From Gemmatimonadaceae bacterium (GTDB lineage Bacteria > Gemmatimonadota > Gemmatimonadetes > Gemmatimonadales > Gemmatimonadaceae): DNA of 64,000 nt. The stretch lies in NCBI GenBank assembly GCA_030835125.1, contig JAUQWM010000033.1, positions 1 through 64,000 of the forward strand. The letters are read 5' to 3'. The translations under genes were made by a program, and so were the position numbers. The notes under the pieces were generated by a model. That model was given only the letters and a program-made list of their open reading frames with translations. It was not told the origin of the DNA and searched no databases. Below are positions 43,395 through 51,997 of this stretch, in pieces; position 1 is the stretch's first letter, and every line of letters starts with the position of its first letter.

Positions 43395-46271
43395 TCACTT
43401 CACTGCCCCCGCTGCACCGGCGCGGCGTGGATCGGCACCGGCGGTCGCGACGCCATTCCCCACCGCGACAGCGGCGCCGTACCCCATGCGCAGTTCGCCT
43501 CGCACGGAGATCCTGTTGAACTCGTAGCCCATCGCGCGCAAGCGGCGCATCACGTCGGGCGACAGGCCGTCCTCGATGTCGACCGTCAGTTGGCGCCCAG
43601 CCGCCGGGCCCGGACTGCCTCCCCGTCCCGAGGGAATGAACCGCGGGAGTTCGAGCGCCTGTTGCGGACCCAGGCCGAAATCCACCACGCCCACGAGGGT
43701 CTGGTAGACCGCGCTCGTGATCCACTGGTTGCCGGCGGCGCCAACGGCCAGGACGGGTCGACGCTCGGCGCCTGTGCCACGAAAGACCAGCGTGGGAGCG
43801 AGCGTGCTTCCGTGACGCGCGTAGGGGATCCGCGCCCCGTACCCGTTGGGATCCGTTCCGTACGACGTGAGCTTGTCGTTGTACAGGAAACCAAGTCCCG
43901 GCGACACGTAGAAGTTCCCACCCCAGGTGCCGAGGGTTTGCGTCACCGCGACCGCGTTGCCTTCGGCATCGGCCACGGCAAACGCGGTGGTGCCGCTCGC
44001 CTTGCAGGCAGCGCCGGCGGCGTGCAGCTCACCGAGGCACTCGTCGCTTGCCGGCTCGGGCGCCGGCCCCGGGGTCGGCGCGCGCCGGGCCGTATCGCAT
44101 GCCGCGACGTTGTTTGCGGCACCCGGCGCGAGTAACCGGTCGGGATCGTAGCATTTCCAGCGCACGCGTGCGGTGTCCTTGCTCGAGAAGGCCTCGGTGT
44201 TGACGGGCCAGAGGCTCGGGTCTCCGGTGCGTCCGCGCCCCGACGGCACGAGCTGCCACGCCGTGACCATCGCGTGCAGCGTCGCGGCGTCGTCCGTGTA
44301 CGCCCTGGGCTGCGTGAACTGCTCGAGCAGGTTCAGTTGCGCAACGAGCGTCGCTCCGCCGCTCACGGGCGGCGCCGACGAGTAGACGGTGGTTCCGCGA
44401 TACGTCGTGCTGACCGGCGGTCGGTCCGCCGCGAAGTAGCGCGCGAGGTCGGTCAGCCGGATGGCGCTCCCCTTCCCCCGGAGGTCACCCACGAGCCGCT
44501 CCGCAACGGCGCCGCGATAGAACCCATCGGCACCAGCGCGGGCGATCTGTTCCAGCGTCCAGGCGAGGTCGGGATTCCGGATGGTGTCGCCCGCGACCCG
44601 CGGCTTGCCGTCCCTGAAGAACAGCGCGCGGCTGCTCTCGTATTTCGCGAACGACTCCCGCTCGCGGGCGAACGTGGTCGCCAGCCCTTCACTGACTTCA
44701 TAGCCGTCGCGCGCGGCGCGGATGGCCGGCGCGAGCAGGTCGGCCCACGAGACCTTCCTGCTTCCGTAGCGGGTCCAGGCGGTATGCATCCCCGCCACGG
44801 TTCCCGGCACCATGGCGAGCAGCGGCCCATCAGACGGGTACCTCCCGTTCTCCAGCAACGAGGCGTTCGACAGCGTCGCCTCCTCGGGAACGCGCGCCAT
44901 GAACTCGATGAGGGCCGGCGTCTCCATGCCGGCGACCTGGATGAGCATTTCGCCGTAGCCACCGACACCGCTGGCATCGGGCTCGACGACGCCTAACGCG
45001 AAGGACACCGCCACCGCGGCGTCGACCACGTTGCCGCCCTTGCGCAGGACCTCGAGGCCGGCTTCGGTGGCGACCGGGTGCGCGCTCGACACGGCCGCAC
45101 GGCCGGAGGCATCGGCCCGCAGGGGCGGCCGGGCGCGCGACATCTCATGCAGGACGGTCTCGAGCACATGGTCGTCCGCGGCGGCCAGCGCGCGCGGCCG
45201 GAACGTCTCGCGGAGCGCGCGCCACCGCGCGCGCCGCTCGTCCGCGCCGGGCACCGCGTAGTAGACGCGGTCGGTCCGGTCCCAGAACCGGTCGAAGGCC
45301 TCGGCGTTCCGGGCGGCCCGGTTGACCGCGATGGCCACGGAGACGTTCGCCGGCGACTCGTCAGGCGCCACCGGGGCGCTCACCGACACGAGGTGCTCGG
45401 TGGCGGGAGCGAAGCCCTCGGTCGCCGCCCGGTCGATGGCACGATCCGGATCGCCGTTGTACCCGGGCTCGTCGGCCCCCCGGACCGCGACCAGGATGGC
45501 GCGCCCGTCGGGCGACCAGGCGGGCACGCCGCGACGAAGGGCGACCGTGTTGACGTAGGTCCCCGTCGTCGCGGACACGTAGATCCCGGCGCGCGGCGTC
45601 GCCGAGTAGAAGGCGAGTCGCTTGCCATCGGGCGACCACGTGGCACGCTCCGGCGCGCGATCCCCAACGACGATGCTGTCCGGGTCGGCGGCGCCGGCCC
45701 CACCCCGACCGCCGCGTCCTCCCGCGCCGCGACCCGCCGGCTCCACCGCGGCGATGGGCCGCACCCGGAGGCGCCTCGTCCCGTCGGCGAACTGCACGTA
45801 GGCCACGCGGTCGCCGTCCGGCGACGCCACCGGCCACCGTTCCTGGAGTTCACCGCGCGTCAGGCGTCGCTCCGCGCCGTCGGCAGCGCGCACCCAGAGT
45901 CGGGCGGCCGCGCCGCGACCGCGCACGAACACCACCGACCCATCCCCCCCCACCGTGGGTTCAGCGTCAGGCATCGCGTCCTTCGTCAGGCGTTCGACCG
46001 TCCCGCCGCGGATCGCCAGCCGATACAGGTGCGCGCCGTTGTCGCGATCGGAGACGAAGACCAGCGCCGAGCCATCCCGTGTCCATGCCGGCTGTCGGTC
46101 CCAGGCCGGCCCGCTCGTCAGGCGCGACCAGCGCCTGCCGGCGGCGTCGCGCAGCCAGAGGTCGCCCTCGACTGCCACGACCAGCCGGCCGTCGGGGGCG
46201 AACGCCGGGTCGCGGACCGGCGGGACCGGGACGGCCTGCTGCAGGACGGCAACGACGAGGAATGGGTGCAT
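43395..46271 (-). CDS. Fusion: TolB/tricorn-type beta propeller plus gamma-glutamyltranspeptidase
   Basis: A 958-residue exported protein. A signal peptide (residues 1-14) leads into WD40/TolB-like blades to about residue 300 (PAFAPDGRLVVAVEGDLWLRD, PAWTRDGSALVFVSDRDNG, VASPDGDRVAYVQ, ATWSPDGKRLAFYSATPRAG, PAWSPDGRAILVAVRG). Residues ~330-400 resemble the C1 segment of tricorn proteases. From ~405 (SSAHPVATEAGLEVLRKGGNVVDAAVAVSFALGVVEPDASGVGGYGE) comes a complete gamma-glutamyltranspeptidase with T761 (SGTTAFAVAD) as the autoprocessing nucleophile. GGT cleaves glutathione-type gamma-glutamyl bonds. The propeller may bind substrate or partner. A frameshift origin is not suggested by the sequence. 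Confidence 0.82.
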   Translation of the reverse strand: MHPFLVVAVLQQAVPVPPVRDPAFAPDGRLVVAVEGDLWLRDAAGRRWSRLTSGPAWDRQPAWTRDGSALVFVSDRDNGAHLYRLAIRGGTVERLTKDAMPDAEPTVGGDGSVVFVRGRGAAARLWVRAADGAERRLTRGELQERWPVASPDGDRVAYVQFADGTRRLRVRPIAAVEPAGRGAGGRGGRGGAGAADPDSIVVGDRAPERATWSPDGKRLAFYSATPRAGIYVSATTGTYVNTVALRRGVPAWSPDGRAILVAVRGADEPGYNGDPDRAIDRAATEGFAPATEHLVSVSAPVAPDESPANVSVAIAVNRAARNAEAFDRFWDRTDRVYYAVPGADERRARWRALRETFRPRALAAADDHVLETVLHEMSRARPPLRADASGRAAVSSAHPVATEAGLEVLRKGGNVVDAAVAVSFALGVVEPDASGVGGYGEMLIQVAGMETPALIEFMARVPEEATLSNASLLENGRYPSDGPLLAMVPGTVAGMHTAWTRYGSRKVSWADLLAPAIRAARDGYEVSEGLATTFARERESFAKYESSRALFFRDGKPRVAGDTIRNPDLAWTLEQIARAGADGFYRGAVAERLVGDLRGKGSAIRLTDLARYFAADRPPVSTTYRGTTVYSSAPPVSGGATLVAQLNLLEQFTQPRAYTDDAATLHAMVTAWQLVPSGRGRTGDPSLWPVNTEAFSSKDTARVRWKCYDPDRLLAPGAANNVAACDTARRAPTPGPAPEPASDECLGELHAAGAACKASGTTAFAVADAEGNAVAVTQTLGTWGGNFYVSPGLGFLYNDKLTSYGTDPNGYGARIPYARHGSTLAPTLVFRGTGAERRPVLAVGAAGNQWITSAVYQTLVGVVDFGLGPQQALELPRFIPSGRGGSPGPAAGRQLTVDIEDGLSPDVMRRLRAMGYEFNRISVRGELRMGYGAAVAVGNGVATAGADPRRAGAAGAVK

Positions 46272-46424
46272 CTCGACTCCAGGGATACGCGCGGCGGACG
46301 CCGCCTCGTACGATTCCGGCGGGCGGGGCCGGCGTCAACCCGTCCACCGGCCTCGCGGGCGGGTTTTTCCATTGCCTTCCGGGTGCACACCGGTTCGTTT
46401 GACGCCATCACCAGCTTCCCAGCC

Positions 46425-46877
46425 ATGCCCACCGAACCAGGCCTCCAGCAGCACGTCGAGGGCGCCGACGGGATCTTCGTGATCCGCGGCAGCCCGGTGT
46501 CACGCCAGTGGAACGGCATCCAGTACAAGATCGGGATGTCGGCGAAGAACGTCCCCGCGAAGCAGCTCTCCATGAACGTCGCCGTCGTCCCCCCGGGAGC
46601 GGTTGCGTACTCGCACGTCCACGTCGGGTTCGAGGTCATGCTGTACATCCTGCAGGGACGGGTCCGCCACGAATACGGCAGTGGCTTGAGGCAGTCCATC
46701 GAGAACGAGGCGGGTGACTTCATCTACATCGAGCCCGGGGTGCCCCACGAGGTCTTCAACCTGAGCGACACGGAGCCCGTGATCGCGGTGGTGGCCCGGT
46801 CGGATGCGGACGAATGGGCGCACATCGTCACCTACGATCGCCAGACCGGGGCGCTGGGAGACCGGCTCGACCCCTGA
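46425..46877 (+). CDS. Cupin-domain protein
   Basis: A 150-residue single cupin barrel. Motif 1 is HVHVGFEVMLYILQGRVRHEYG (two His, one Glu) and motif 2 is GDFIYIEPGVPHEVFNLSD, giving a likely metal site. ATG at 46425 starts the conserved core. Divergent from the propeller-GGT gene with a 153-bp shared promoter region. The substrate is unknown. Confidence 0.85.
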   Translation: MPTEPGLQQHVEGADGIFVIRGSPVSRQWNGIQYKIGMSAKNVPAKQLSMNVAVVPPGAVAYSHVHVGFEVMLYILQGRVRHEYGSGLRQSIENEAGDFIYIEPGVPHEVFNLSDTEPVIAVVARSDADEWAHIVTYDRQTGALGDRLDP

Positions 46878-46964
46878 CTTCCGGGTGATTGCGTCGCGAC
46901 CCAGGCGACATACCTTGCGGGCACGCCCGGAAGCCGGGCGGACCACACAACTGGAGGTGCGTCG

Positions 46965-47633
46965 ATGCGTTGGAGATCCCCGCTTCTCGTGGCAGGCGCG
47001 CTGTTCATCGGCTTGCCCGCCCAGGCCCATGCGTGCTGGCTTTACCTCCACTCGGTGTACACGCCAATCCCCTCCTCGCCGACCTTCGGCGCGGGCGTCT
47101 CGGTGAATCCCGATGACGAAATCGGGTTTGTCGGCAGCGCCGACGCGGCCTTCAAGCTCGGGAGCAAGGCCGTGCTGCGCCCGACCGTCGGCATGTGCAA
47201 GCAGGGCGACTTCTCCGAGCTGATCTTCGGTGCCGCGGCCGCGTTCAGGATCTGGGCCGACGCGTCAGGCAACACCACCATGAACCTGCAGACGGGATTC
47301 TCCTACCTGTCGTACGACGGTGGCCACGACCTCACCATCCCGGTGGGCCTGGCGGCGGCGTTCAAGCGCTCGAACACGATGTCGTTCTACGCCGGCGGCT
47401 CGATGTTCCTGAACCAGTACAACTACGACGACGGGTTCGGCGGCGAGGTGTCGGACTCGGATCCCGACCCGGTGGTGTTCGGCGGGGTTACCTCGAACAT
47501 GGGCAGCATGCAGGTGATCGCGGGCGCCGCCGTGGCGTTCGGATACAACACCGACATCCTGCTGAACGTGGGATTCACCAACTGGACCGCTTCCAGCGCG
47601 ATCCGCAGTCTCTACTCGGCGCTCCGGAAGTAG
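46965..47633 (+). CDS. Outer-membrane beta-barrel-like protein
   Basis: A 222-residue exported protein with a signal peptide ending AQAHA. Alternating beta strands with aromatic girdles (AVLRPTVGMCKQG, NLQTGFSYLSYDG, TIPVGLAAAFKRSNTMSFYAGGSMF, VIAGAAVAFGYNTDILLNVGFTNW) suggest an 8-10 stranded barrel. A strong ribosome-binding site (ggaggt) is present. No ligand motif. Confidence 0.7.
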   Translation: MRWRSPLLVAGALFIGLPAQAHACWLYLHSVYTPIPSSPTFGAGVSVNPDDEIGFVGSADAAFKLGSKAVLRPTVGMCKQGDFSELIFGAAAAFRIWADASGNTTMNLQTGFSYLSYDGGHDLTIPVGLAAAFKRSNTMSFYAGGSMFLNQYNYDDGFGGEVSDSDPDPVVFGGVTSNMGSMQVIAGAAVAFGYNTDILLNVGFTNWTASSAIRSLYSALRK

Positions 47634-47707
47634 GTCGTGCCCGTCATCCTCGCCGGAAGGCGAGGGTGGCGGATGGCGGCGTAACGGGGCCGAGTTAGTG
47701 TTCCCCG

Positions 47708-48334
47708 ATGGCTGCGCCCGCCATCCCCACGATCGTCAACGTCGGCTACCGTTCCACGAACTTCTGGGTCGTGAGCGCCGGGACGAATCGCATCCTCGTC
47801 GACCTCGGCTGGCCGGGAAAGGCGGGGGCGCTGTTCGCGAACCTGGAGCGGATGGGCGTGCCCCGTGCGGAGATCCGCTACGGACTCGCGACGCATTATC
47901 ACATCGACCACGCGGGCGCCGCACAGGACCTGAAACTCCAGGGCATTCCCCTGCTCGTCATGGAAGAACAGGTCCACGCCATCCCGCTGATGACGCAGTG
48001 GATCAAGCCGGGGGACGCGTACACCGCTGTCACGACGCATGACAACGTCGTCGTCCCCACCTCGGAAAGCCGCGCGCTGCTGGCCGGCCTCGGCATCGCC
48101 GGCGAGATCCTCCATACCCCCGGTCACTCCGACGATAGCGTCAGCCTCCTGCTCGACATCGGTTGCGCCTTTACCGGCGACCTCACGCGGGAAGCGATGG
48201 TGAGTGCCGAGGACCCCGCGGTCGTCGCCCGCAGCTGGAACCTCCTGCGCGATCGCGGCGTGACGACGATTTACCCCGGCCATGGCGCGCCGTACTATCT
48301 CGACCCGTCGCCACCCCTCCTCCAGGGCCCCTGA
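47708..48334 (+). CDS. Metallo-beta-lactamase-fold hydrolase
   Basis: A 208-residue MBL-fold enzyme. Zinc ligands are HYHIDH (63-68), the H in HTPGHSDDSVSL, the D in FTGDLT and the H in PGHGAPYYL. The fold covers glyoxalase-II-like, thioesterase and lactonase activities; specificity cannot be read. It lacks a signal peptide, so it is cytoplasmic. Confidence 0.85.
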   Translation: MAAPAIPTIVNVGYRSTNFWVVSAGTNRILVDLGWPGKAGALFANLERMGVPRAEIRYGLATHYHIDHAGAAQDLKLQGIPLLVMEEQVHAIPLMTQWIKPGDAYTAVTTHDNVVVPTSESRALLAGLGIAGEILHTPGHSDDSVSLLLDIGCAFTGDLTREAMVSAEDPAVVARSWNLLRDRGVTTIYPGHGAPYYLDPSPPLLQGP

Positions 48335-48430
48335 CCTCATGACCGGGGGTGCCCGGGCACGCCTCTCGCCTGGTTGGCCGGTTATCCTGCACGAGTTCGT
48401 GTTCGCCGATTCCGGCCCTTCAGGACCGCC

Positions 48431-49819
48431 ATGACCGCCATGTCCGTCACCACTCCTCGGAACGTCCACGACTCCATCCTCGGCACGATCGGCTGGACGC
48501 CGATGATCCGCCTGCACCGCATCGTCCGCGACGTGCCGGCCGCCGTGTACGCGAAGGTCGAGACCTTCAATCCCGGCCACTCGATCAAGGACCGGATGGC
48601 GGTGAAGATGATCGAGGACGCCGAACGGCAGGGACTGCTCAAGCCGGGCGGCACGATCATCGAGGGCACCAGCGGCAACACCGGCATGGGCCTCGCGATG
48701 GCTGCGATCGTGAAGGGCTACAAGTGCATCTTCACGACGACCGACAAGCAGTCGCGTGAGAAGGTGGACGCGCTGCGCGCCTTCGGCGCGGAGGTCATCG
48801 TCTGCCCCACGGATGTGGATCCCGAGGACCCCCGCTCGTACTACTCGGTCTCGTCGCGGCTCGTCGCCGAGACGCCGAATGCCTGGAAGGCCAACCAGTA
48901 CGACAACCTGAGCAACTCACAGGCGCATTACGAGTCGACCGGTCCGGAGATCTGGGAGCAGACCGACGGGAAGATCGACCACCTCGTGGTGGGGGTCGGC
49001 ACCGGCGGCACGATCTGCGGTGCCGGGCGATACCTGCGGGAGCGGAAGCCCGGGATCAGGGTGTGGGGCATCGACACGTACGGCTCGGTCTTCAAGAAGT
49101 ACAAGGAGACGGGGATCCTCGACAAGCACGAGATCTACCCCTACGTGACCGAGGGCATCGGGGAGGATTTCCTGCCGCAGAACGTGGACATGAGCGTGGT
49201 CGATCACTTCGAGAAGGTCACCGATCGGGACGCTGCCATCTACACGCGGGAAATCGTCAAGGCGGAGGGGATCTGGGTCGGGAACTCCGCGGGCTCCGCC
49301 ATCGCCGGCCTGCTGCAATTGAAGGACAACTTCAAGGCGGGAGAGACCGTGGTGGTGATCTTCCACGACCACGGCACGCGCTATCTCGGGAAGATGTTCA
49401 ACCCGGACTGGATGCGGCGGATGGGATACGAAACGGTGGGCGGCCCCACCGCGCGTGACCTCGTGCTGAACAAGACGGTCGCCGACATCGTCGGGGTCGA
49501 GGTGACCGCGACCGTGCGCCAGGCGATCGCCCGGATGAACGAGAATGACTTCTCCCAGATCCCGGTGACGCAGGAAAAGCGGATCGTCGGCTCACTCAGC
49601 GCGTCGCACGCCTACCATTGCGTCGTGAACGACCCGTCGATCACGTCGCAACCGGTGCGGTCGATCATGCAGAAGGCGTTCCCGTACGTCGACATCGAGA
49701 CGCCGGTGGGACTGCTGGCCCCGATGATCACGCCGGAAAACCCCGCCGTGCTCGTGCGGGACTTCCCCGCGGACAAGACGTACGTGCTGACCGGGTATGA
49801 CGTGATGCAGGCGATCTGA
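48431..49819 (+). CDS. Cystathionine beta-synthase (PLP domain plus CBS pair)
   Basis: A 462-residue enzyme combining serine and homocysteine into cystathionine (or cysteine synthase with regulation). Fold-type II PLP domain: Schiff-base lysine K53 in NPGHSIKDRMAV, SGNTGMGLAM (81-90), GTGGTICGAGRYLRE. The C-terminal ~125 residues are a tandem CBS domain (VRQAIARMNENDFSQIPVTQEKRIVGSL and YDVMQAI), often an adenosyl or nucleotide sensor. Two starts (48431 and 48440) are possible. No metX/metB nearby. Confidence 0.88.
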   Translation: MTAMSVTTPRNVHDSILGTIGWTPMIRLHRIVRDVPAAVYAKVETFNPGHSIKDRMAVKMIEDAERQGLLKPGGTIIEGTSGNTGMGLAMAAIVKGYKCIFTTTDKQSREKVDALRAFGAEVIVCPTDVDPEDPRSYYSVSSRLVAETPNAWKANQYDNLSNSQAHYESTGPEIWEQTDGKIDHLVVGVGTGGTICGAGRYLRERKPGIRVWGIDTYGSVFKKYKETGILDKHEIYPYVTEGIGEDFLPQNVDMSVVDHFEKVTDRDAAIYTREIVKAEGIWVGNSAGSAIAGLLQLKDNFKAGETVVVIFHDHGTRYLGKMFNPDWMRRMGYETVGGPTARDLVLNKTVADIVGVEVTATVRQAIARMNENDFSQIPVTQEKRIVGSLSASHAYHCVVNDPSITSQPVRSIMQKAFPYVDIETPVGLLAPMITPENPAVLVRDFPADKTYVLTGYDVMQAI

Positions 49820-49845
49820 CCGCCGGCGTGCACGCCGTGGCGCGG

Positions 49846-50274
49846 TCAGTCCACGACGTCGATATCGGCCTGGCCTGACATCCGGCGGCTGACGTGCGAC
49901 CAGGACATCCCGACCGCGAGGATGATGCTGATGGCGATGAGGATCACGCGTGCCATGCCACGGCCGCTGTTCGCCGTCACCAGGCCGCTGCTGATCAGCA
50001 GCCAGATGACGCCGCCCGCGATCGCCGCGACGAGCGCGGTCCCGAGGAGCCCGATCGACCGCCGCGTCGCCTGGAGGAACACCACCCAGCCGGCCAGGAG
50101 GACCGTGCCGGCAAGGAACTTCAGCGGCGAGAAGGTGCGGGCGCCGTGCAACAGCGGCTCGATCGCCCACTGGTAGTACGACCAGCCTTCCGCGTTCCAG
50201 GTGGCGAAGACCAGCACGAACGCCGCCACCAGGCGGAGGAGGATGCTGGTCGAGGAGGAGTTTTCGGCGGCCAT
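49846..50274 (-). CDS. Four-TM membrane protein (DUF6524-like)
   Basis: A 142-residue membrane protein with four hydrophobic helices (LLRLVAAFVLVFATW, FLAGTVLLAGWVVFL, IGLLGTALVAAIAGGVIWLL, RVILIAISIILAVGM). The NAEGWSYYQWAIEPLL phrase after the first helix resembles, from memory, DUF6524 proteins. Start at 50274 rather than 50283 is favoured. Function unknown. Confidence 0.6.
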   Translation of the reverse strand: MAAENSSSTSILLRLVAAFVLVFATWNAEGWSYYQWAIEPLLHGARTFSPLKFLAGTVLLAGWVVFLQATRRSIGLLGTALVAAIAGGVIWLLISSGLVTANSGRGMARVILIAISIILAVGMSWSHVSRRMSGQADIDVVD

Positions 50275-50397
50275 GTGAGGCACGGTTCAGGGATGTGGCC
50301 CGAATCTGCCGGGGCTTCCCGGTTCGCGCCATCCCGGGAATGCCGTCGGCATCCGGGGTTCGGCGTCCCGGTGCGACGCGCCCGGCTGGATCATCGA

Positions 50398-51906
50398 TCA
50401 GCGATCCCAGGCCCGCGCCCGCCGTCCCTCGGCCATCACGCGCTCGATGTCCGCGGCCTTCTTCGGCACTGCGGCCGACAGGACCTCGTGGCCGGTCGGT
50501 GTCACGAGGACCTCATCCTCGATCATGATCGCGATCTGCGACGTGGGGATGTAGATCTTCGGCTCGATGGTGACCACCATGCCGGCCTGGAGCGGCCGGG
50601 ACCAGTCGCGGCCATCGGTCGCCTCGAGGCCGACCATGTGCCCGATGTCGCGGACGCCGAAGCCGGCCGCCGAATAGCGCGTGATCCCGGCGTCGCGCGT
50701 GAGGTAGTGGGTCGGCGACGGCATGAGGCCCCAGACGCGGTCCACCCCCATCCGGGCGATGTCCTCGTTAGGCTCGAGGCCGTGGCGGCGGAAGACTTCC
50801 GCGGCCCGCTTGATCACGTCGACCATCATGATGCCCGGACGGATGGCCGCGATGGCGGCCTCCTGCGCCTCGAGCACGATGTCGTAGTACGTCCGCTGCT
50901 CCGGGGTGAACGTCCCCGACACCGGGATCGTGCGGCAGAGGTCCGACCCGTACATGTTCCATTCGGCGGCTCCGTAATCGATGAAGAGGAGCTCCCCCGC
51001 CTGCATCACGTGGTTCACGGCGTTGTACCGCTCGCGCTGCAGCGTGAACAGCGTCATGACGTTCGGGCCCGACATCACGATCGGGGTGAACGCGGCGCGC
51101 TGCGCGCCTTCGCGCTTCCAGACGTACTCCATCAGGCCGCCGATCTCGCGGTCGTTGCGCCCGGGCCGCGCGGCGCGCATGGCCTCGACCATGCCGATGC
51201 CGGCGATGCGTGCCGCCTCGCGCAGCGCCGCCACCTCGCCGGCATCCTTCACCGCGCGCAGGCCGGCCACGAGCGGGTGGACGTCACGCAGCTCCGCACC
51301 GGGGACGATCGCGGCGATGCTGCGCGCCAGCTGCGCCTCGTACGACGCCGGCGCGGCAAGGCCCGGCGGCGCATACAGGGAGGCACCGGTGGGCAGGTAG
51401 ACGGTTCGCCGCGTGGTGGCGAGGGCCCGAAGGCGCGGAACGAGCGAGTCGAGCGGGAGCGCCTCGTCGACCCCGGTCGATCGTGCGGCGGCGGGACCGG
51501 GCACGAGCCGCAGCCTGGGTCGATTCCACGGCGCGCGCCGGAACAACGTATCGGCCATCGGATACTGGCCGCCGGCAAACTGGAACTCGGCGGGGAGGAA
51601 GAGCAGGCTCCGCCAGCGCCGGGGGATGCCGTCGTCAGGCGCCATCACCAGGATGGCGTACGGCGATTCCACGCCGGTGAGGTACCAGAAGTCCGGATCC
51701 TGCCTGACGGGCTCGTCGCCGGGACTGACGAGGTATCGGCCCGGCACGACGACGATCGCGTCAGGCAACTCGCGGACGAGTGCCTCACGACGCGCCACGT
51801 AGGTGGGTGCCGGAAAGGCGATGTCGCTCTGCGCGCGTGCAGCCCAGGGCCAGAGTCCACAGACCAGGGGCCACAGACGGGCCAATCGCAGCAGGGCGGG
51901 AGTCAA
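50398..51906 (-). CDS. Exported M24-family Xaa-Pro aminopeptidase
   Basis: A 502-residue peptidase expected to remove N-terminal residues before proline in the periplasm. A signal peptide (TTG start at 51906: LTPALLRLARLWPLVCGLWPWAARAQ) precedes an AMP_N-like domain, then the pita-bread M24 domain with metal ligands in LLFIDYGAAEWNMYGSDLCRT (two Asp), GHMVGLEATDG (His), VVTIEPKIY and IMIEDEVLVT (Glu). A GTG at 51969 would open inside the 7-bp array, so the TTG just after the array is preferred. The signal-peptide region itself shows traces of 7-bp periodicity. Confidence 0.82.
   Translation of the reverse strand: MTPALLRLARLWPLVCGLWPWAARAQSDIAFPAPTYVARREALVRELPDAIVVVPGRYLVSPGDEPVRQDPDFWYLTGVESPYAILVMAPDDGIPRRWRSLLFLPAEFQFAGGQYPMADTLFRRAPWNRPRLRLVPGPAAARSTGVDEALPLDSLVPRLRALATTRRTVYLPTGASLYAPPGLAAPASYEAQLARSIAAIVPGAELRDVHPLVAGLRAVKDAGEVAALREAARIAGIGMVEAMRAARPGRNDREIGGLMEYVWKREGAQRAAFTPIVMSGPNVMTLFTLQRERYNAVNHVMQAGELLFIDYGAAEWNMYGSDLCRTIPVSGTFTPEQRTYYDIVLEAQEAAIAAIRPGIMMVDVIKRAAEVFRRHGLEPNEDIARMGVDRVWGLMPSPTHYLTRDAGITRYSAAGFGVRDIGHMVGLEATDGRDWSRPLQAGMVVTIEPKIYIPTSQIAIMIEDEVLVTPTGHEVLSAAVPKKAADIERVMAEGRRARAWDR
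51844..51878. repeat. Degenerate 7-bp periodicity inside the M24 signal-peptide region
   Basis: Five blocks, ccagggc, cagagtc, cacagac, caggggc, cacagac, lie in the same 7-bp phase as array F (51914), 70 bases away. It looks like an older, coding part of the same array. Confidence 0.55.
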
Positions 51907-51913
51907 CGGGAGC

Positions 51914-51997
51914 GAGGGTCGAGGGTCGAGGGTCGAGGGTCGAGGCTCGAGGTTCGAGTCACGAGTCACGAGTCACCAGTCACCAGTCACCAGTCAC
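51914..51997. repeat. 7-bp tandem array F, unit switch GAGGGTC to GAGTCAC
   Basis: Twelve blocks in phase: four gagggtc, gaggctc, gaggttc, three gagtcac, three cagtcac. The unit changes at 51956 without losing the 7-bp register. The first unit type matches array A (gggtcga rotated) and the second matches array G (gtcacga rotated). The array fills the gap between the M24 start and the cytochrome stop (51994-51996), which lies in the last block. Confidence 0.93.
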
